64,000 nucleotides of DNA, taken from Ktedonobacterales bacterium. GTDB taxonomy: Bacteria > Chloroflexota > Ktedonobacteria > Ktedonobacterales > Ktedonobacteraceae. Shown here piece by piece: positions 44,201 through 52,651 of the stretch. The position numbers were made by a program, and so were the translations under genes. The stretch is taken from NCBI GenBank assembly GCA_027451525.1, contig DAIDJF010000004.1:53934-117933 (forward strand). The letters are read 5' to 3'. Position 1 is the first letter of the stretch. The number at the start of each line of letters is the position of its first letter. The notes below the pieces were generated by a model, which had not been told where the DNA came from, ran no database searches, and was given only the letters and a program-made list of their open reading frames with translations.

Positions 44201-44822
44201 GTTACGCGAGGCGCGCCTGCAACGCTACCTGCAACCAAAGGTCGTCTATGGCTATTTTCCCTGCCAATCTAGCGGCAACGAATTGATTGTCTACGACTAC
44301 AAGGAATTTCAGCAGAGCAAAGGTCGCAACGAAGTAGCGCGTTTCCGTTTCCCGCGCCAACAGGAGCGCGAACGCCTCTGCCTCGCGGACTACTTCGCCG
44401 CTGTTGAAAGTGGCAATGTCGATGTCGTCGCGCTGCAAGTTGTAACGATGGGAGAGCCAGCCAGCGAGGCTATTACACTCCTGCAAGACGCGGGCAACTA
44501 TTCTGAAGCGTACTTTGTACATGGTTTAGCAGTAGAGATGGCGGAGGGACTGGCGGAATATACCAACCGTATTATCCGTTCAGAACTATCTCTGACGAAC
44601 GAGAGAGGTCGCCGCTATAGTTGGGGCTATCCCGCCATTCCAGATTTAGAAGATCATCGTCAAGTTTTTCAACTACTCCCTGTCAGCAGTACGATAGGCG
44701 TGAATCTAACTGAAGCCTATCAACTTGTGCCGGAGCAATCGACCGCCGCTATTGTAGTCCATCATCCACAAGCAGTTTACTTCGCAGTACGAACACCTGT
44801 TGCTGAAGCAACCCGCGTGTAA
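41247..44822 (+). CDS. metH: Cobalamin-dependent methionine synthase
   Basis: The 1191-aa protein has all four MetH modules. The homocysteine-binding domain comes first (ILIFDGAMGTNIQ; zinc cysteines in LNCSTG and GGCCGSSHEH). Then come the pterin-binding domain (LVGERVNAQGSRKAKQ), the B12 module (helical cap, then GDVHDIGKNLV with the cobalt-ligand His, and SALLVST), and the SAM-binding activation domain with VHGLAVEMAEGLAEYTNR. It transfers methyl from 5-methyl-THF to homocysteine. GTG/ATG choice is clear: ATG 41247 with GGGGGA upstream. The linker between modules 3 and 4 is Ser/Thr-rich. It shares the B12 requirement with the class II RNR in this window. Confidence 0.95.
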   Translation: MSTFLDALAQRVLIFDGAMGTNIQSYQLQAEDYGGQATEGCNEYLLISKPSIIEEIQTGFLEVGCDVLETNSFTASRLKLDEYGIGHLTHEINLKAAQLARRLADHYSTPEQPRFVAGSIGPTGMLPSSNDPMLSNITYQQLATIFQEQAAALLEGGVDVLLIETSQDILEVRAAITGLRRAMQQIGRTVPIQAQVSLDTSGRMLLGTDIAAVMTTLVALRVDIIGLNCSTGPEYMREPVRFLAENCPLPISTIPNAGIPLNVNGLAVYPMEPEPMAAALRDFITEFGVNIIGGCCGSSHEHMRAIVNACRNAPRRPRPLADNNFTNKDFTRITPPFVSSGIRATSMLQDPAPLLVGERVNAQGSRKAKQALLKDDYDTLLAIAREQVEGGAHVLDVQVALTERIDEAEQMAQTVKKLSMGIEAPLVIDSTEANVIQAALEIYPGRAIINSINMETGRQRIENVVPLAIEHGAAVVALTIDEIGMAKTTERKVSIAHTIHDICIHEYALPPNALIFDPLTFPITTGQEELQTAAIETLDALTRIKAELPGVMTILGVSNVSFGLKQHARAVLNSVFLYHAVRAGLDMAIVNPTHIKPYAEIDGEQRQLADDLIFNRPDALPRFIAYFEQHGAQQDDSKEKVDPTEGMNVAERIHWQILHRRKEGIEPLIEQIIAQRTEELQIKRSDAAVQVLNTVLLPAMKDVGDRFGAGELILPFVLQSAEVMKRAVAHLEQYLEKKEGYTKGKVVLATVFGDVHDIGKNLVNTILSNNGYTVYDLGKQVPLNTILDKAIEVQADAIGLSALLVSTSKQMPLCVKELHKRGLNFPVIIGGAAINRSYGRRILFVDEQTPDATPIAYEPGVFYAKDAFEGLEIIDKLTNAPEERAIFLQRIQQEALRERLKKASTLESETTSVVDTTPSSSIGLVATLPTPPFWGPRVLERIGLEDVAQCMDLNTLYRLHWGGKAHGAEFTRLVEEEFQPRLERMLREARLQRYLQPKVVYGYFPCQSSGNELIVYDYKEFQQSKGRNEVARFRFPRQQERERLCLADYFAAVESGNVDVVALQVVTMGEPASEAITLLQDAGNYSEAYFVHGLAVEMAEGLAEYTNRIIRSELSLTNERGRRYSWGYPAIPDLEDHRQVFQLLPVSSTIGVNLTEAYQLVPEQSTAAIVVHHPQAVYFAVRTPVAEATRV

Positions 44823-44832
44823 GCAGGTGTCG

Positions 44833-44863
44833 GTCAGAGTCGCACCACGTGTGCGGCTCTGAC
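44833..44863. terminator. Hairpin after metH
   Basis: A 13-bp stem with one G-T pair and a 5-base loop (CACGT) just after the metH stop. There is no T-tract, so it is either a Rho-type terminator partner or a stability element. Confidence 0.5.
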
Positions 44864-44944
44864 GTCATTGGGAGAGACTATTATTATCGGTTCCGGCTCT
44901 TCTTGCGGTGGAGGATCATCTTCATACATAGATAACACCAGCAT
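44834..44944 (-). CDS. Possible 36-aa small protein
   Basis: A reverse-strand ORF starting at ATG 44944 with a perfect AAGGAG (complement of 44951-44956) at 6 bases. It reads MLVLSMYEDDPPPQEEPEPI and then IIVSPNDVRAAHVVRL. It is acidic and proline-rich and matches nothing I know. Its 3' end runs through the metH hairpin. Only the SD supports it. The rest of the 44.95-45.16 kb stretch shows no gene. Confidence 0.35.
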   Translation of the reverse strand: MLVLSMYEDDPPPQEEPEPIIIVSPNDVRAAHVVRL

Positions 44945-45162
44945 ACCCTTCTCCTTATCTATAGAAATCCCACACTTTCTACTGTCTATCGTTTGATATT
45001 AAAATCAACACATGTGATTTCTAAAAAGAAAGACGCTATATTCCTCAAATATTTTTCAATATTTTCAGGCGACTTTATCTTATCTTCTTTTTGCGCAAAT
45101 TTTTATGGCACGTAAGGTACAAAAGTCCCGCATTTTGCATAAAAGTGGACAGGGGAGGTGAC

Positions 45163-45191
45163 TTGACGCTCTTTTGGTGCGGTGCTATCCT
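45163..45191 (+). promoter_or_regulatory. Sigma70-type promoter of the MCC cluster
   Basis: TTGACG (45163-45168), 17-base spacer, TATCCT (45186-45191), about 70 bases before the MCC beta start. Confidence 0.7.
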
Positions 45192-45260
45192 GAATGTGGG
45201 TGCAACGCGGCATTTCCAACCAATAAAGATCTCCAGCATCGCGGTTGAGAGGAAATAAGA

Positions 45261-46868
45261 ATGGGCATCATTGAAACGCATATAGATCGCAACAGTCTTG
45301 AATTTCAGGAAAACGCACTTTATTTTCAACAGCTTCTAAATGAGCTACACCAGCATACAGAACAAGTTCAACAAGGCGGAGGCGCAGATGCGGTCACTCG
45401 CCATCGGAAACGCAATAAACTCCCGGCTCGTGAGCGCATTCAACTGCTCTGCGACCCCGACACGCCATTTCTGGAACTGAGTCCGCTGGCGGCATGGGAT
45501 ATGTATGAAAATGAGGCTCCGTCGGCAGGGATTGTCACGGGGATTGGCGTGGTCGAGGGGCAGGAATGTGTGATTGTCGCTAATGACGCTACGGTCAAGG
45601 GCGGCACATATTATCCAATGACCGTCAAGAAGCATTTGCGTGCGCAAGAAATTGCTGAGCAGAATCATCTGCCTTGTATCTATCTGGTTGACTCTGGCGG
45701 GGCGTTCCTCCCATTGCAAGCCGATGTTTTTCCCGACCGTGACCACTTCGGGCGCATCTTCTACAATCAGGCACGCATGTCTAGCCAACGCATCCCGCAA
45801 ATCGCCGTTGTGATGGGTTCATGTACCGCTGGCGGAGCCTATGTACCTGCGATGAGTGATGAGACTGTCATCGTGCAGGGCAACGGCACGATCTTTCTAG
45901 GCGGCCCTCCGCTCGTCAAAGCGGCAACCGGTGAAGAGGTGAGCGCGGAAGAACTGGGCGGTGCTGACGTTCACTGCCGCATCTCAGGCGTCACCGACCA
46001 CTACGCGGTCAACGATCCTCATGCTCTCGCAATCTGTCGCAGCATCGTTTCCAATCTCAATCGCCGCAAATATATCCCCTGGGATATTCACACGCCCGAA
46101 CCACCACACTATGATCCCAGCGAACTCTACGGCATTGTGCCAAAGGATAGTCGCAAGAGCTATAACGTGCGCGAGATCATTGCACGTCTCGTGGATGGTA
46201 GCCGCTTTCACGAATTTAAGGAATTATATGGCACGACGCTGGTTTGCGGCTTTGCACGTCTGATGGGCTATCCTGTCGGCATTATCGCCAACAATGGGAT
46301 TCTCTTCTCCGAAAGTGCGCTCAAAGCCACACATTTTATTGAGCTATGCGCACAACGGCAAACGCCACTGATCTTCCTGCAAAACATCACCGGCTTTATG
46401 ATTGGCAAACAGTATGAAAACGGCGGGATTGCCAAAGATGGCGCGAAAATGGTGATGGCAGTTGCCAATGCTCCTGTACCGCGCTTCACGGTGATTATCG
46501 GTGGCTCGTTCGGTGCGGGCAATTACGGCATGTGTGGACGCGCCTATTCACCACGCCAGTTGTGGATGTGGCCCAATGCGCGTATCTCCGTGATGGGCGG
46601 TTTACAGGCAGCAACTGTTCTGGCTACAGTGCGGAAAGAGGGACTGGCTACACGCGGAAAGACCATGAGTGATGAGGAAGAAGCGGCATTTATGCAGCCC
46701 ATTCTCGATAAATATGAACAAGAGGGCAATCCCTACTACAGCACAGCGCGTCTGTGGGACGATGGTATTATTGATCCACGCGATACACGCACCGTCCTCG
46801 CGCTGGGCATCGCCGCATCGCTCAACACACCTATGCCAGATACGCCCTTTGGCGTCTTCCGCATGTAA
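45261..46868 (+). CDS. mccB: Methylcrotonyl-CoA carboxylase beta (carboxyltransferase) subunit
   Basis: The 535-aa protein has the biotin-dependent carboxyltransferase layout. The N-half has [49 protein letters not shown] and [17 protein letters not shown]; the C-half has the oxyanion-hole region [20 protein letters not shown] and [16 protein letters not shown]. The tract [12 protein letters not shown] and the overall length place it with MccB rather than PccB. It carboxylates 3-methylcrotonyl-CoA in leucine breakdown, with the biotin carrier subunit encoded downstream. The SD is GAGAGG, about 9 bases before ATG 45261. Confidence 0.92.
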   Translation: MGIIETHIDRNSLEFQENALYFQQLLNELHQHTEQVQQGGGADAVTRHRKRNKLPARERIQLLCDPDTPFLELSPLAAWDMYENEAPSAGIVTGIGVVEGQECVIVANDATVKGGTYYPMTVKKHLRAQEIAEQNHLPCIYLVDSGGAFLPLQADVFPDRDHFGRIFYNQARMSSQRIPQIAVVMGSCTAGGAYVPAMSDETVIVQGNGTIFLGGPPLVKAATGEEVSAEELGGADVHCRISGVTDHYAVNDPHALAICRSIVSNLNRRKYIPWDIHTPEPPHYDPSELYGIVPKDSRKSYNVREIIARLVDGSRFHEFKELYGTTLVCGFARLMGYPVGIIANNGILFSESALKATHFIELCAQRQTPLIFLQNITGFMIGKQYENGGIAKDGAKMVMAVANAPVPRFTVIIGGSFGAGNYGMCGRAYSPRQLWMWPNARISVMGGLQAATVLATVRKEGLATRGKTMSDEEEAAFMQPILDKYEQEGNPYYSTARLWDDGIIDPRDTRTVLALGIAASLNTPMPDTPFGVFRM

Positions 46869-46891
46869 TATAATACAAGGGAGTATTGTAT

Positions 46892-47680
46892 ATGATTTAC
46901 AGCTATCTTTCCGTCGAGCGCAGTCACGACAACAAAATTGCGACGGTGACGCTGCGCCGACCAGAAGCGCATAACGCATTTAACGCACAAGTAATAGCAG
47001 AGCTGACAGCAGCATTTACCGACCTGCACCATGATGAACGGCTACACGGGGTCATTCTCACGGGTGAGGGAGCATCATTTAGCGCGGGTGCTGACCTCAA
47101 CATGATGAAATCTGCCGCAACCTTCACGCAAGAAGACAATCTCAACGACGCGCTACGCCTTGCCGATCTTCTTCAAACCATTAACACGCTACCTTGTCCA
47201 GTTGTGGCACGTGTCAATGGCACGGCGATGGGCGGCGGTCTGGGTCTCATTGCCGTATGCGATATCGCTATCGCGGCGGAGACAGCGCGCTTCGCCTTTA
47301 GCGAAGTCAAACTGGGCATTGCGCCCGCCGTTATTTCACCGTTTGTTGTGCGTAAAATAGGTGAGACGAATGCGCGTGTCCTCTTTGCGACAGGCGAGCG
47401 TTTCAGTGCCGCGCGCGCGTTAAGCATTGGGCTGGTTCACGCCGTTGTCCCATTAGAGCAACTTGACGAGGCCGTGCAGAAAGCAGTACAAGAATTGCTC
47501 ACCAGTGCACCACAAGCACTACGCGCATGTAAGACATTGGCCGTGACAGTTGGGCTGTTGGCAGCGGATGAGGCGCGCACGTATACGGCACAAACTATCG
47601 CTCGTCTGCGCGTGGGCGATGAGGGGCAGGAGGGCTTGCGTGCCTTTCTGGAAAAACGTAAACCAAACTGGATAGCATAG
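46892..47680 (+). CDS. Enoyl-CoA hydratase (probably methylglutaconyl-CoA hydratase)
   Basis: The 262-aa crotonase-fold protein starts at ATG 46892 with AAGGGAG 7 bases upstream. VTLRRPEAHNAFNAQVIAEL, LTGEGASFSAGADLNMM (oxyanion hole), ARVNGTAMGGGLGLIAVCD and FAFSEVKLGIAPAVISPFVV are classical. The Glu of FSEVKLG acts in water addition. The position between MCC beta and MCC alpha, both 2-24 bases away, suggests the next leucine-degradation step, hydration of methylglutaconyl-CoA (LiuC type). Confidence 0.88.
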   Translation: MIYSYLSVERSHDNKIATVTLRRPEAHNAFNAQVIAELTAAFTDLHHDERLHGVILTGEGASFSAGADLNMMKSAATFTQEDNLNDALRLADLLQTINTLPCPVVARVNGTAMGGGLGLIAVCDIAIAAETARFAFSEVKLGIAPAVISPFVVRKIGETNARVLFATGERFSAARALSIGLVHAVVPLEQLDEAVQKAVQELLTSAPQALRACKTLAVTVGLLAADEARTYTAQTIARLRVGDEGQEGLRAFLEKRKPNWIA

Positions 47681-47682
47681 CC

Positions 47683-49674
47683 ATGTTCAAAAAAATTCTA
47701 ATCGCTAATCGCGGAGAAATCGCCATCCGTATCATGCGCACCTGTCGCGAAATGGGCATCCGCACGGTCGCCATCTACTCAGAGGCCGACCGCTACGCAC
47801 GGCATGTACGCGAGGCCGACGAAGCCTACGCTATTGGGCCAGCACCCGCCGCGCAAAGCTATTTACGTATTGAAACCATCCTCGATGTGGCACACAAGTG
47901 TGGGGCTGAGGCCATTCATCCCGGCTATGGCTTCCTCTCCGAAAACGCGGCTTTTGTCGATGCCTGTGAACAAGCAGGGATTGTTTTCATCGGTCCACCA
48001 GCAGAGGCCATGCGCCTGATGGGTTCTAAAATTGCCGCCAAACATCTGACACAAACGGTTGGCGCACCCACGGTTCCAGGCTATACAGGCGAGAGCCAGG
48101 ACGATGAGGTATTGCTGAAAGAGGCCGAACGCATTGGTTTTCCACTGCTCGTCAAAGCCTCCGCGGGCGGCGGCGGCAAGGGTATGCGCGAGGTACACCA
48201 GCCAGCACACTTTTTAGAGCAACTCGCGGGGGCACGACGTGAGGCGAAAGCATCCTTTGGCGACGATACCGTCTTCCTGGAAAAACTCATCATTCGTCCT
48301 CGCCACGTCGAAATACAGGTTTTGGGCGACCGCTACGGCAATATGATTCATCTCTGCGAACGCGAATGCTCCATTCAACGCCGCCACCAGAAGATTGTGG
48401 AAGAGAGTCCTTCGCCAATCCTCACGCCAGCCTTGCGTGCCGAGATGGGTGCGGCAGCGGTCCGCATTGCGCAAGCGGCGGGCTATGTCAACGCGGGCAC
48501 AATGGAGTTTATTCTAGACAGCGACAGGCAGTTCTACTTTTTAGAGATGAACACGCGCTTACAGGTTGAACATCCCGTGACGGAACTGGTGACAGGCTTT
48601 GATCTCGTGCGTCAGCAACTTTTGATTGCGGCAGGCGAAAAACTTGCCATCGCACAGGAACAGGTCAGTCAGCGCGGCCATGCGATTGAGGTGCGTATCT
48701 ATGCCGAGGACCCAGAGCATGGCTTTCTCCCCTCGACAGGCACAGTCAACACATTTGTTGCGCCGGAAGGACCAGGAGTGCGCGTCGATAGCGGTATTGA
48801 AAGCAATGACGAGATTTCGCAATACTACGACCCGATGATCGCCAAGCTGATCGTGTATGGCGAGGATCGTCAAGCCGCAGTTGCCCGTCTCCAGCGTAGT
48901 CTAGAACAATGTGTGATTTTTGGCGTCACGACCAATATTGCACTCCTGCACGCAATAGCTACCAATGCCGCATTTCATGAGGGGCTAACCCACACGGGCT
49001 TCCTCGACGAACAGCATTTGCTCACAGCAAGAGCGCAACAGGCAGCACCACCAGATGCCGTTCTCATCGCCGCCGCGTGCTATGACCTATCGAGCCAGCA
49101 GATACCATCAGTAGCACACAATCCCTGGCAGAGTCTCGGTCCCTGGCGCATGACTGGCGAAGGCTATAAATGTAGCTACACGTATCAGGAGCAGACATAT
49201 CGCGTTACACTCAGGCCACAAAATAGCCTGCAAGATACGTGGGCATACATGATTGACGCCGGGGCAGTAGGTGACGTAGCATATAAGCGTGGCAATCAAC
49301 CATTCTTTTTGCTCACCTTTGGCCCGCTTCAGGTGCAACTCAGCGTCCAACAGATGCAAGGGCATCTCCATGTCAATTTCAACGGAGAGACCTACATCCT
49401 AGGACGTCGTCAGCCACCAGATATCGATAGCGCAGCGCACGGCGGAAGTACCGCTAACGCACAAAAGGCACTTACCGCGCCAATGACGGGCACTATCGTC
49501 AAAGTACAGACCCACGATGGTGAGCGCGTAGAGGCGCAACAGGTGCTAGTTATTTTAAGCGCGATGAAGATGGAACACGCGATTACGGCACCATATGATG
49601 GACGAGTGCGCCATGTTCATTATCAGGAAGGCGCGGTTGTCAAAGGTGGCGCAGTCATTGTTGAGATGGAATAA
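47683..49674 (+). CDS. mccA: Methylcrotonyl-CoA carboxylase alpha (biotin carboxylase/BCCP) subunit
   Basis: The 663-aa protein starts two bases after the hydratase stop. It has biotin carboxylase ATP-grasp domains (KILIANRGEIAIRIMRTCREMGI; HPGYGFLSENA; KASAGGGGKGMREV; FLEMNTRLQVEHPVTE) over residues ~1-450. A linker domain follows, and residues ~590-663 form the biotinyl carrier domain, whose lysine is in LSAMKMEHAITAPYDG. It uses ATP and bicarbonate to carboxylate biotin and passes CO2 to the beta subunit. Acetyl- or propionyl-CoA carboxylases share this build; the neighbours favour MCC. Confidence 0.92.
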   Translation: MFKKILIANRGEIAIRIMRTCREMGIRTVAIYSEADRYARHVREADEAYAIGPAPAAQSYLRIETILDVAHKCGAEAIHPGYGFLSENAAFVDACEQAGIVFIGPPAEAMRLMGSKIAAKHLTQTVGAPTVPGYTGESQDDEVLLKEAERIGFPLLVKASAGGGGKGMREVHQPAHFLEQLAGARREAKASFGDDTVFLEKLIIRPRHVEIQVLGDRYGNMIHLCERECSIQRRHQKIVEESPSPILTPALRAEMGAAAVRIAQAAGYVNAGTMEFILDSDRQFYFLEMNTRLQVEHPVTELVTGFDLVRQQLLIAAGEKLAIAQEQVSQRGHAIEVRIYAEDPEHGFLPSTGTVNTFVAPEGPGVRVDSGIESNDEISQYYDPMIAKLIVYGEDRQAAVARLQRSLEQCVIFGVTTNIALLHAIATNAAFHEGLTHTGFLDEQHLLTARAQQAAPPDAVLIAAACYDLSSQQIPSVAHNPWQSLGPWRMTGEGYKCSYTYQEQTYRVTLRPQNSLQDTWAYMIDAGAVGDVAYKRGNQPFFLLTFGPLQVQLSVQQMQGHLHVNFNGETYILGRRQPPDIDSAAHGGSTANAQKALTAPMTGTIVKVQTHDGERVEAQQVLVILSAMKMEHAITAPYDGRVRHVHYQEGAVVKGGAVIVEME

Positions 49675-49695
49675 CAGAAAAAGAGGGAATAGATC

Positions 49696-50595
49696 ATGCA
49701 AGTTGGTTTTATTGGTATCGGAGTCATGGGTAGTCCAATGACCCTTAATCTACTCAAGGCTGGACACGAGGTTACGATTTTTGCGCGTCATCCAGAAAAG
49801 CCCGAAGTACAGGCCGTTCTCAACGCAGGCGCAAAGTTGGCACCATCCGCGCGTGCCGTCGCAATTGCATCTGAGCTTGTGATTACAATGGTTCCAAACT
49901 CGCAAGAGGTAGAAGAGGTTGTAGCTGGTCCGCAAGGCGTACTTGAAGGTGCGCGCAAGGGACTGATTATCGTGGATATGAGCACGATTGCCCCCTCGAT
50001 GAGCCGCAAAATGGAACAGGCAGCGGCAGCACAAGGATGCACCTTTATTGATGCACCCGTCAGCGGTGGATCACAGGGCGCGGTCAATGGCACGCTGACC
50101 ATCATGGCAGGTGGCAATCAGGAGGCATTTGAAAAAGCCCGTCCGGTGCTTGAGGCAATGGGCAAAAAAGAAAACATCTTTTACGTTGGCAGCAGCGGTG
50201 CCGGTGAAATCATCAAACTTGTCAATAACACGTTGACAGGCAACATTGCGGCCTCCATTGCAGAGGCTTTTGTTCTGGGCGTCAAGGCAGGTGCAGATGT
50301 AGAGACAATGGCAAAGATCATCAGCGTCAGCAGCGGCGCGAACTGGCAACTCTCAGTTCAATTCCCGTTGCGCGCCTTTAACGGCAGCTTCAAGCCCGGT
50401 TTCATGACCGATCTTTTACATAAAGACCTGGGATTGGCTCTCGATCTGGCTGCCGAGAATAAGGTTCCCATGACGATGACCTCTGTTGCCCGTCAGATGT
50501 ACGAAATTACTCGTGCCGCAGGCTTTGGACGCGATGACTACACGGCCCTGCTCAAAGTCTTAGAGCAGATGGCGGGTGTCGAAGTGCGTTCGTAA
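49696..50595 (+). CDS. 3-hydroxyisobutyrate dehydrogenase / 2-hydroxy-3-oxopropionate reductase family
   Basis: The 299-aa beta-hydroxyacid dehydrogenase starts at ATG 49696. It has the Rossmann loop VGFIGIGVMGSPMTLNLLKAGHEV, the substrate signature FIDAPVSGGSQGAVNGTLTIMAGG and the catalytic lysine in GAGEIIKLVNNTL. The 21-base gap to mccA and the strand suggest co-transcription, and valine breakdown (3-hydroxyisobutyrate oxidation) would fit the branched-chain theme. Tartronate semialdehyde reductase is the alternative. Confidence 0.9.
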   Translation: MQVGFIGIGVMGSPMTLNLLKAGHEVTIFARHPEKPEVQAVLNAGAKLAPSARAVAIASELVITMVPNSQEVEEVVAGPQGVLEGARKGLIIVDMSTIAPSMSRKMEQAAAAQGCTFIDAPVSGGSQGAVNGTLTIMAGGNQEAFEKARPVLEAMGKKENIFYVGSSGAGEIIKLVNNTLTGNIAASIAEAFVLGVKAGADVETMAKIISVSSGANWQLSVQFPLRAFNGSFKPGFMTDLLHKDLGLALDLAAENKVPMTMTSVARQMYEITRAAGFGRDDYTALLKVLEQMAGVEVRS

Positions 50596-50749
50596 TACGT
50601 TTTACACGTTCTATAGCAAAAAAATGCAGGAACCAATGTAGAAATAGCGGGTGGGAAGGGGCGTAGGGGGCGTGATGATGCTTCTAAGGCGGAGCTAAAC
50701 GATCTGCGTCACAAAGCTACGATGTATTGTGGAGAACAGGAGAACCCCG

Positions 50750-52396
50750 ATGAGTTTCACCAGTCGTCTCGTCAGTCGCTTGATGAAGTTGCCGCCTGCC
50801 GAAACGCATGACTTCGTCATAACACGCGATCTGCGCGTCCCTATGCCCGATGGCGTCACCCTGCTAGCTGACTATTACGCGCCGCGCAGTGGGTCAAAAC
50901 GCCCCACGATCCTGGTGCGCTCCCCTTATGGGCGACGTGGCTTTTTTGCCAGCATCTATGCTCTACCTTTTGTGACACATGGCTACCAGGTACTCATCCA
51001 GAGTTGTCGCGGCACGGCTGGCTCTGGCGGAGATTTTGTCTATGTTCGCAATGAGCAGAGCGATGGGCTGGCAACCATCGAATGGATTAAGCAGCAAGAG
51101 TGGTTTTCTGGCGAACTGGCAATGGTTGGAGGAAGCTACATGGGCTTTGTCCAGTGGGCCATTGCCTCGGAAGTTGGGCCAGAAATGAAGGCTCTGGTAC
51201 CCGCCATCACCACCTCTGATACGAACCACTTCCGCTATCAGAGTGGCTCGATTACCTTGGAGACAATGCTGAACTGGTCCACGATGATGACCAGAACGGC
51301 CGCTAGCGGTCCACGGTGGAATGATGCGCTTGGGCAGTCCAGGCGAGAGCAACAGCTTGAGAAAGCTTATGTCCATCTGCCGCTCGGCGAGGCTGACCGC
51401 GTTGCTATTCAACAGCCCTCCTCGCACTTTCAGGAAGTCATCAGCCACAGCCCAGACGACGATTACTGGAAGCCCGTTGATTTCAGTGCCAGCGTTGGCG
51501 CAGTGACTATCCCCATCGCGCTGCAAGCGGGCTGGTACGATATCTTCCTGGCGTGGCAATTGCAGGATTATCAACGCCTGCGTGCTGTCGGGCAGCAGCC
51601 TTATCTGCTGATTGGCCCCTGGTTTCATGGAGAATTACCTAGCTTCGCCGCCTCTATACGCGACTCGCTCGTCTGGCTCAACGCACAGGTAAAGGGTGAT
51701 ACAAGCGGCTTGCGCGAACAGCCAGTACGTGTGTTTGTGATGGGAGCGAACAAGTGGCGCGATTTGGCCGACTGGCCTCCACCCGTTCAGTATGAGCACT
51801 GGTACCTTCAAGCCGGAGGTGGATTGGCTCCCACGCTTTCCTCACCCTCGGAGCCAGATCACTATCGCTATGATCCATCCGACCCGACGCCAGCGGTTGG
51901 AGGAAATTCCCTGGGAGCAGCCAAGCATATGGGAGCCAAGGATAACCGTGCATTGGAGGCGCGAGCTGATGTCTTGGTGTATACGAGTACGGCCTTGGAG
52001 CAGGATAGGGAGGTCATTGGTCCAATCATTGCTGATCTCTATGTGCGTTCCAGTCTGGAACATACAGACTTCTTTACCAGACTTTGTGTCGTAGAAGCAT
52101 CGGGCAAATCCATCAACCTGTGCGATGGCATTCTGCGTTTGACCCCTGGAAGTATTTCCCCGGAAGCCGATGGGAGTCTGCATCTCTCCATCGAAGTCTG
52201 GCCGACTGCCTATCACTTCCGTAAAGGGCAACACATTCGCGTCCAGATCTCAAGCGGTTCACATCCGCGCTTTATCCGCAATCCCGGCACTGGCGAGCCG
52301 CTGGCAAGTGGGACAAAGCTACGCGTTGCCGAGCAGACCGTGTATCATGACCCCGAACACCCATCGGCGATCTTGCTCCCTATCCTCAAGGCATAG
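50750..52396 (+). CDS. CocE/NonD-family X-Pro dipeptidyl-peptidase-like hydrolase
   Basis: A 548-aa alpha/beta hydrolase; ATG 50750 has AGGAGA 6 bases upstream. RDLRVPMPDGVTLLADYYAP, then ILVRSPYGRRG, IQSCRGTAGSGGDFVY and MVGGSYMGFVQWAIASE (nucleophile Ser in GGSYMG) define the family. The usual Asp and His are likely in GWYDIFLAWQLQDY and the late GPWFHGE region. The C-terminal beta-sandwich (DVLVYTSTALEQDREVIGPI, ... YHFRKGQHIRVQISSGSHPRF) is complete. It has no signal peptide, so it acts in the cytosol. Substrates may be esters, amides or X-Pro peptides. Confidence 0.88.
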   Translation: MSFTSRLVSRLMKLPPAETHDFVITRDLRVPMPDGVTLLADYYAPRSGSKRPTILVRSPYGRRGFFASIYALPFVTHGYQVLIQSCRGTAGSGGDFVYVRNEQSDGLATIEWIKQQEWFSGELAMVGGSYMGFVQWAIASEVGPEMKALVPAITTSDTNHFRYQSGSITLETMLNWSTMMTRTAASGPRWNDALGQSRREQQLEKAYVHLPLGEADRVAIQQPSSHFQEVISHSPDDDYWKPVDFSASVGAVTIPIALQAGWYDIFLAWQLQDYQRLRAVGQQPYLLIGPWFHGELPSFAASIRDSLVWLNAQVKGDTSGLREQPVRVFVMGANKWRDLADWPPPVQYEHWYLQAGGGLAPTLSSPSEPDHYRYDPSDPTPAVGGNSLGAAKHMGAKDNRALEARADVLVYTSTALEQDREVIGPIIADLYVRSSLEHTDFFTRLCVVEASGKSINLCDGILRLTPGSISPEADGSLHLSIEVWPTAYHFRKGQHIRVQISSGSHPRFIRNPGTGEPLASGTKLRVAEQTVYHDPEHPSAILLPILKA

Positions 52397-52411
52397 CTGA
52401 AGACTGCGTAA

Positions 52412-52651
52412 ATGGCAACACTGGCCTCAGTCGTGCTCGGCATCTTCTGCTCCGTCACGACCATCGCCTTCGCTGGCGGCATAGCATCCGCGATTGCGCT
52501 CTCAGCAGCGTTTACCGCGTTCGGGCTTATGTTCGCAGGCGTCGCTGCCATCACTGGGCTGGTCTTCCCGTTTCTGCTCACACGGCTCAAGGTCATGGGT
52601 ATCATTGTAGCTATCGCGCGGTTAATTCAGTCCCGGCATCAATCCCCGTGA
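52412..52651 (+). CDS. Possible 79-aa hydrophobic membrane peptide or transporter remnant
   Basis: The frame 52412-52651 encodes two long hydrophobic segments (LASVVLGIFCSVTTIAFAGG; FTAFGLMFAGVAAITGLVFP). No SD lies upstream, and the end overlaps the tail of the convergent site-2 protease gene by 30 bases. The pattern resembles the last helices of a major-facilitator transporter; it could be a leftover. The opposite strand offers no better gene here. Confidence 0.35.
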   Translation: MATLASVVLGIFCSVTTIAFAGGIASAIALSAAFTAFGLMFAGVAAITGLVFPFLLTRLKVMGIIVAIARLIQSRHQSP

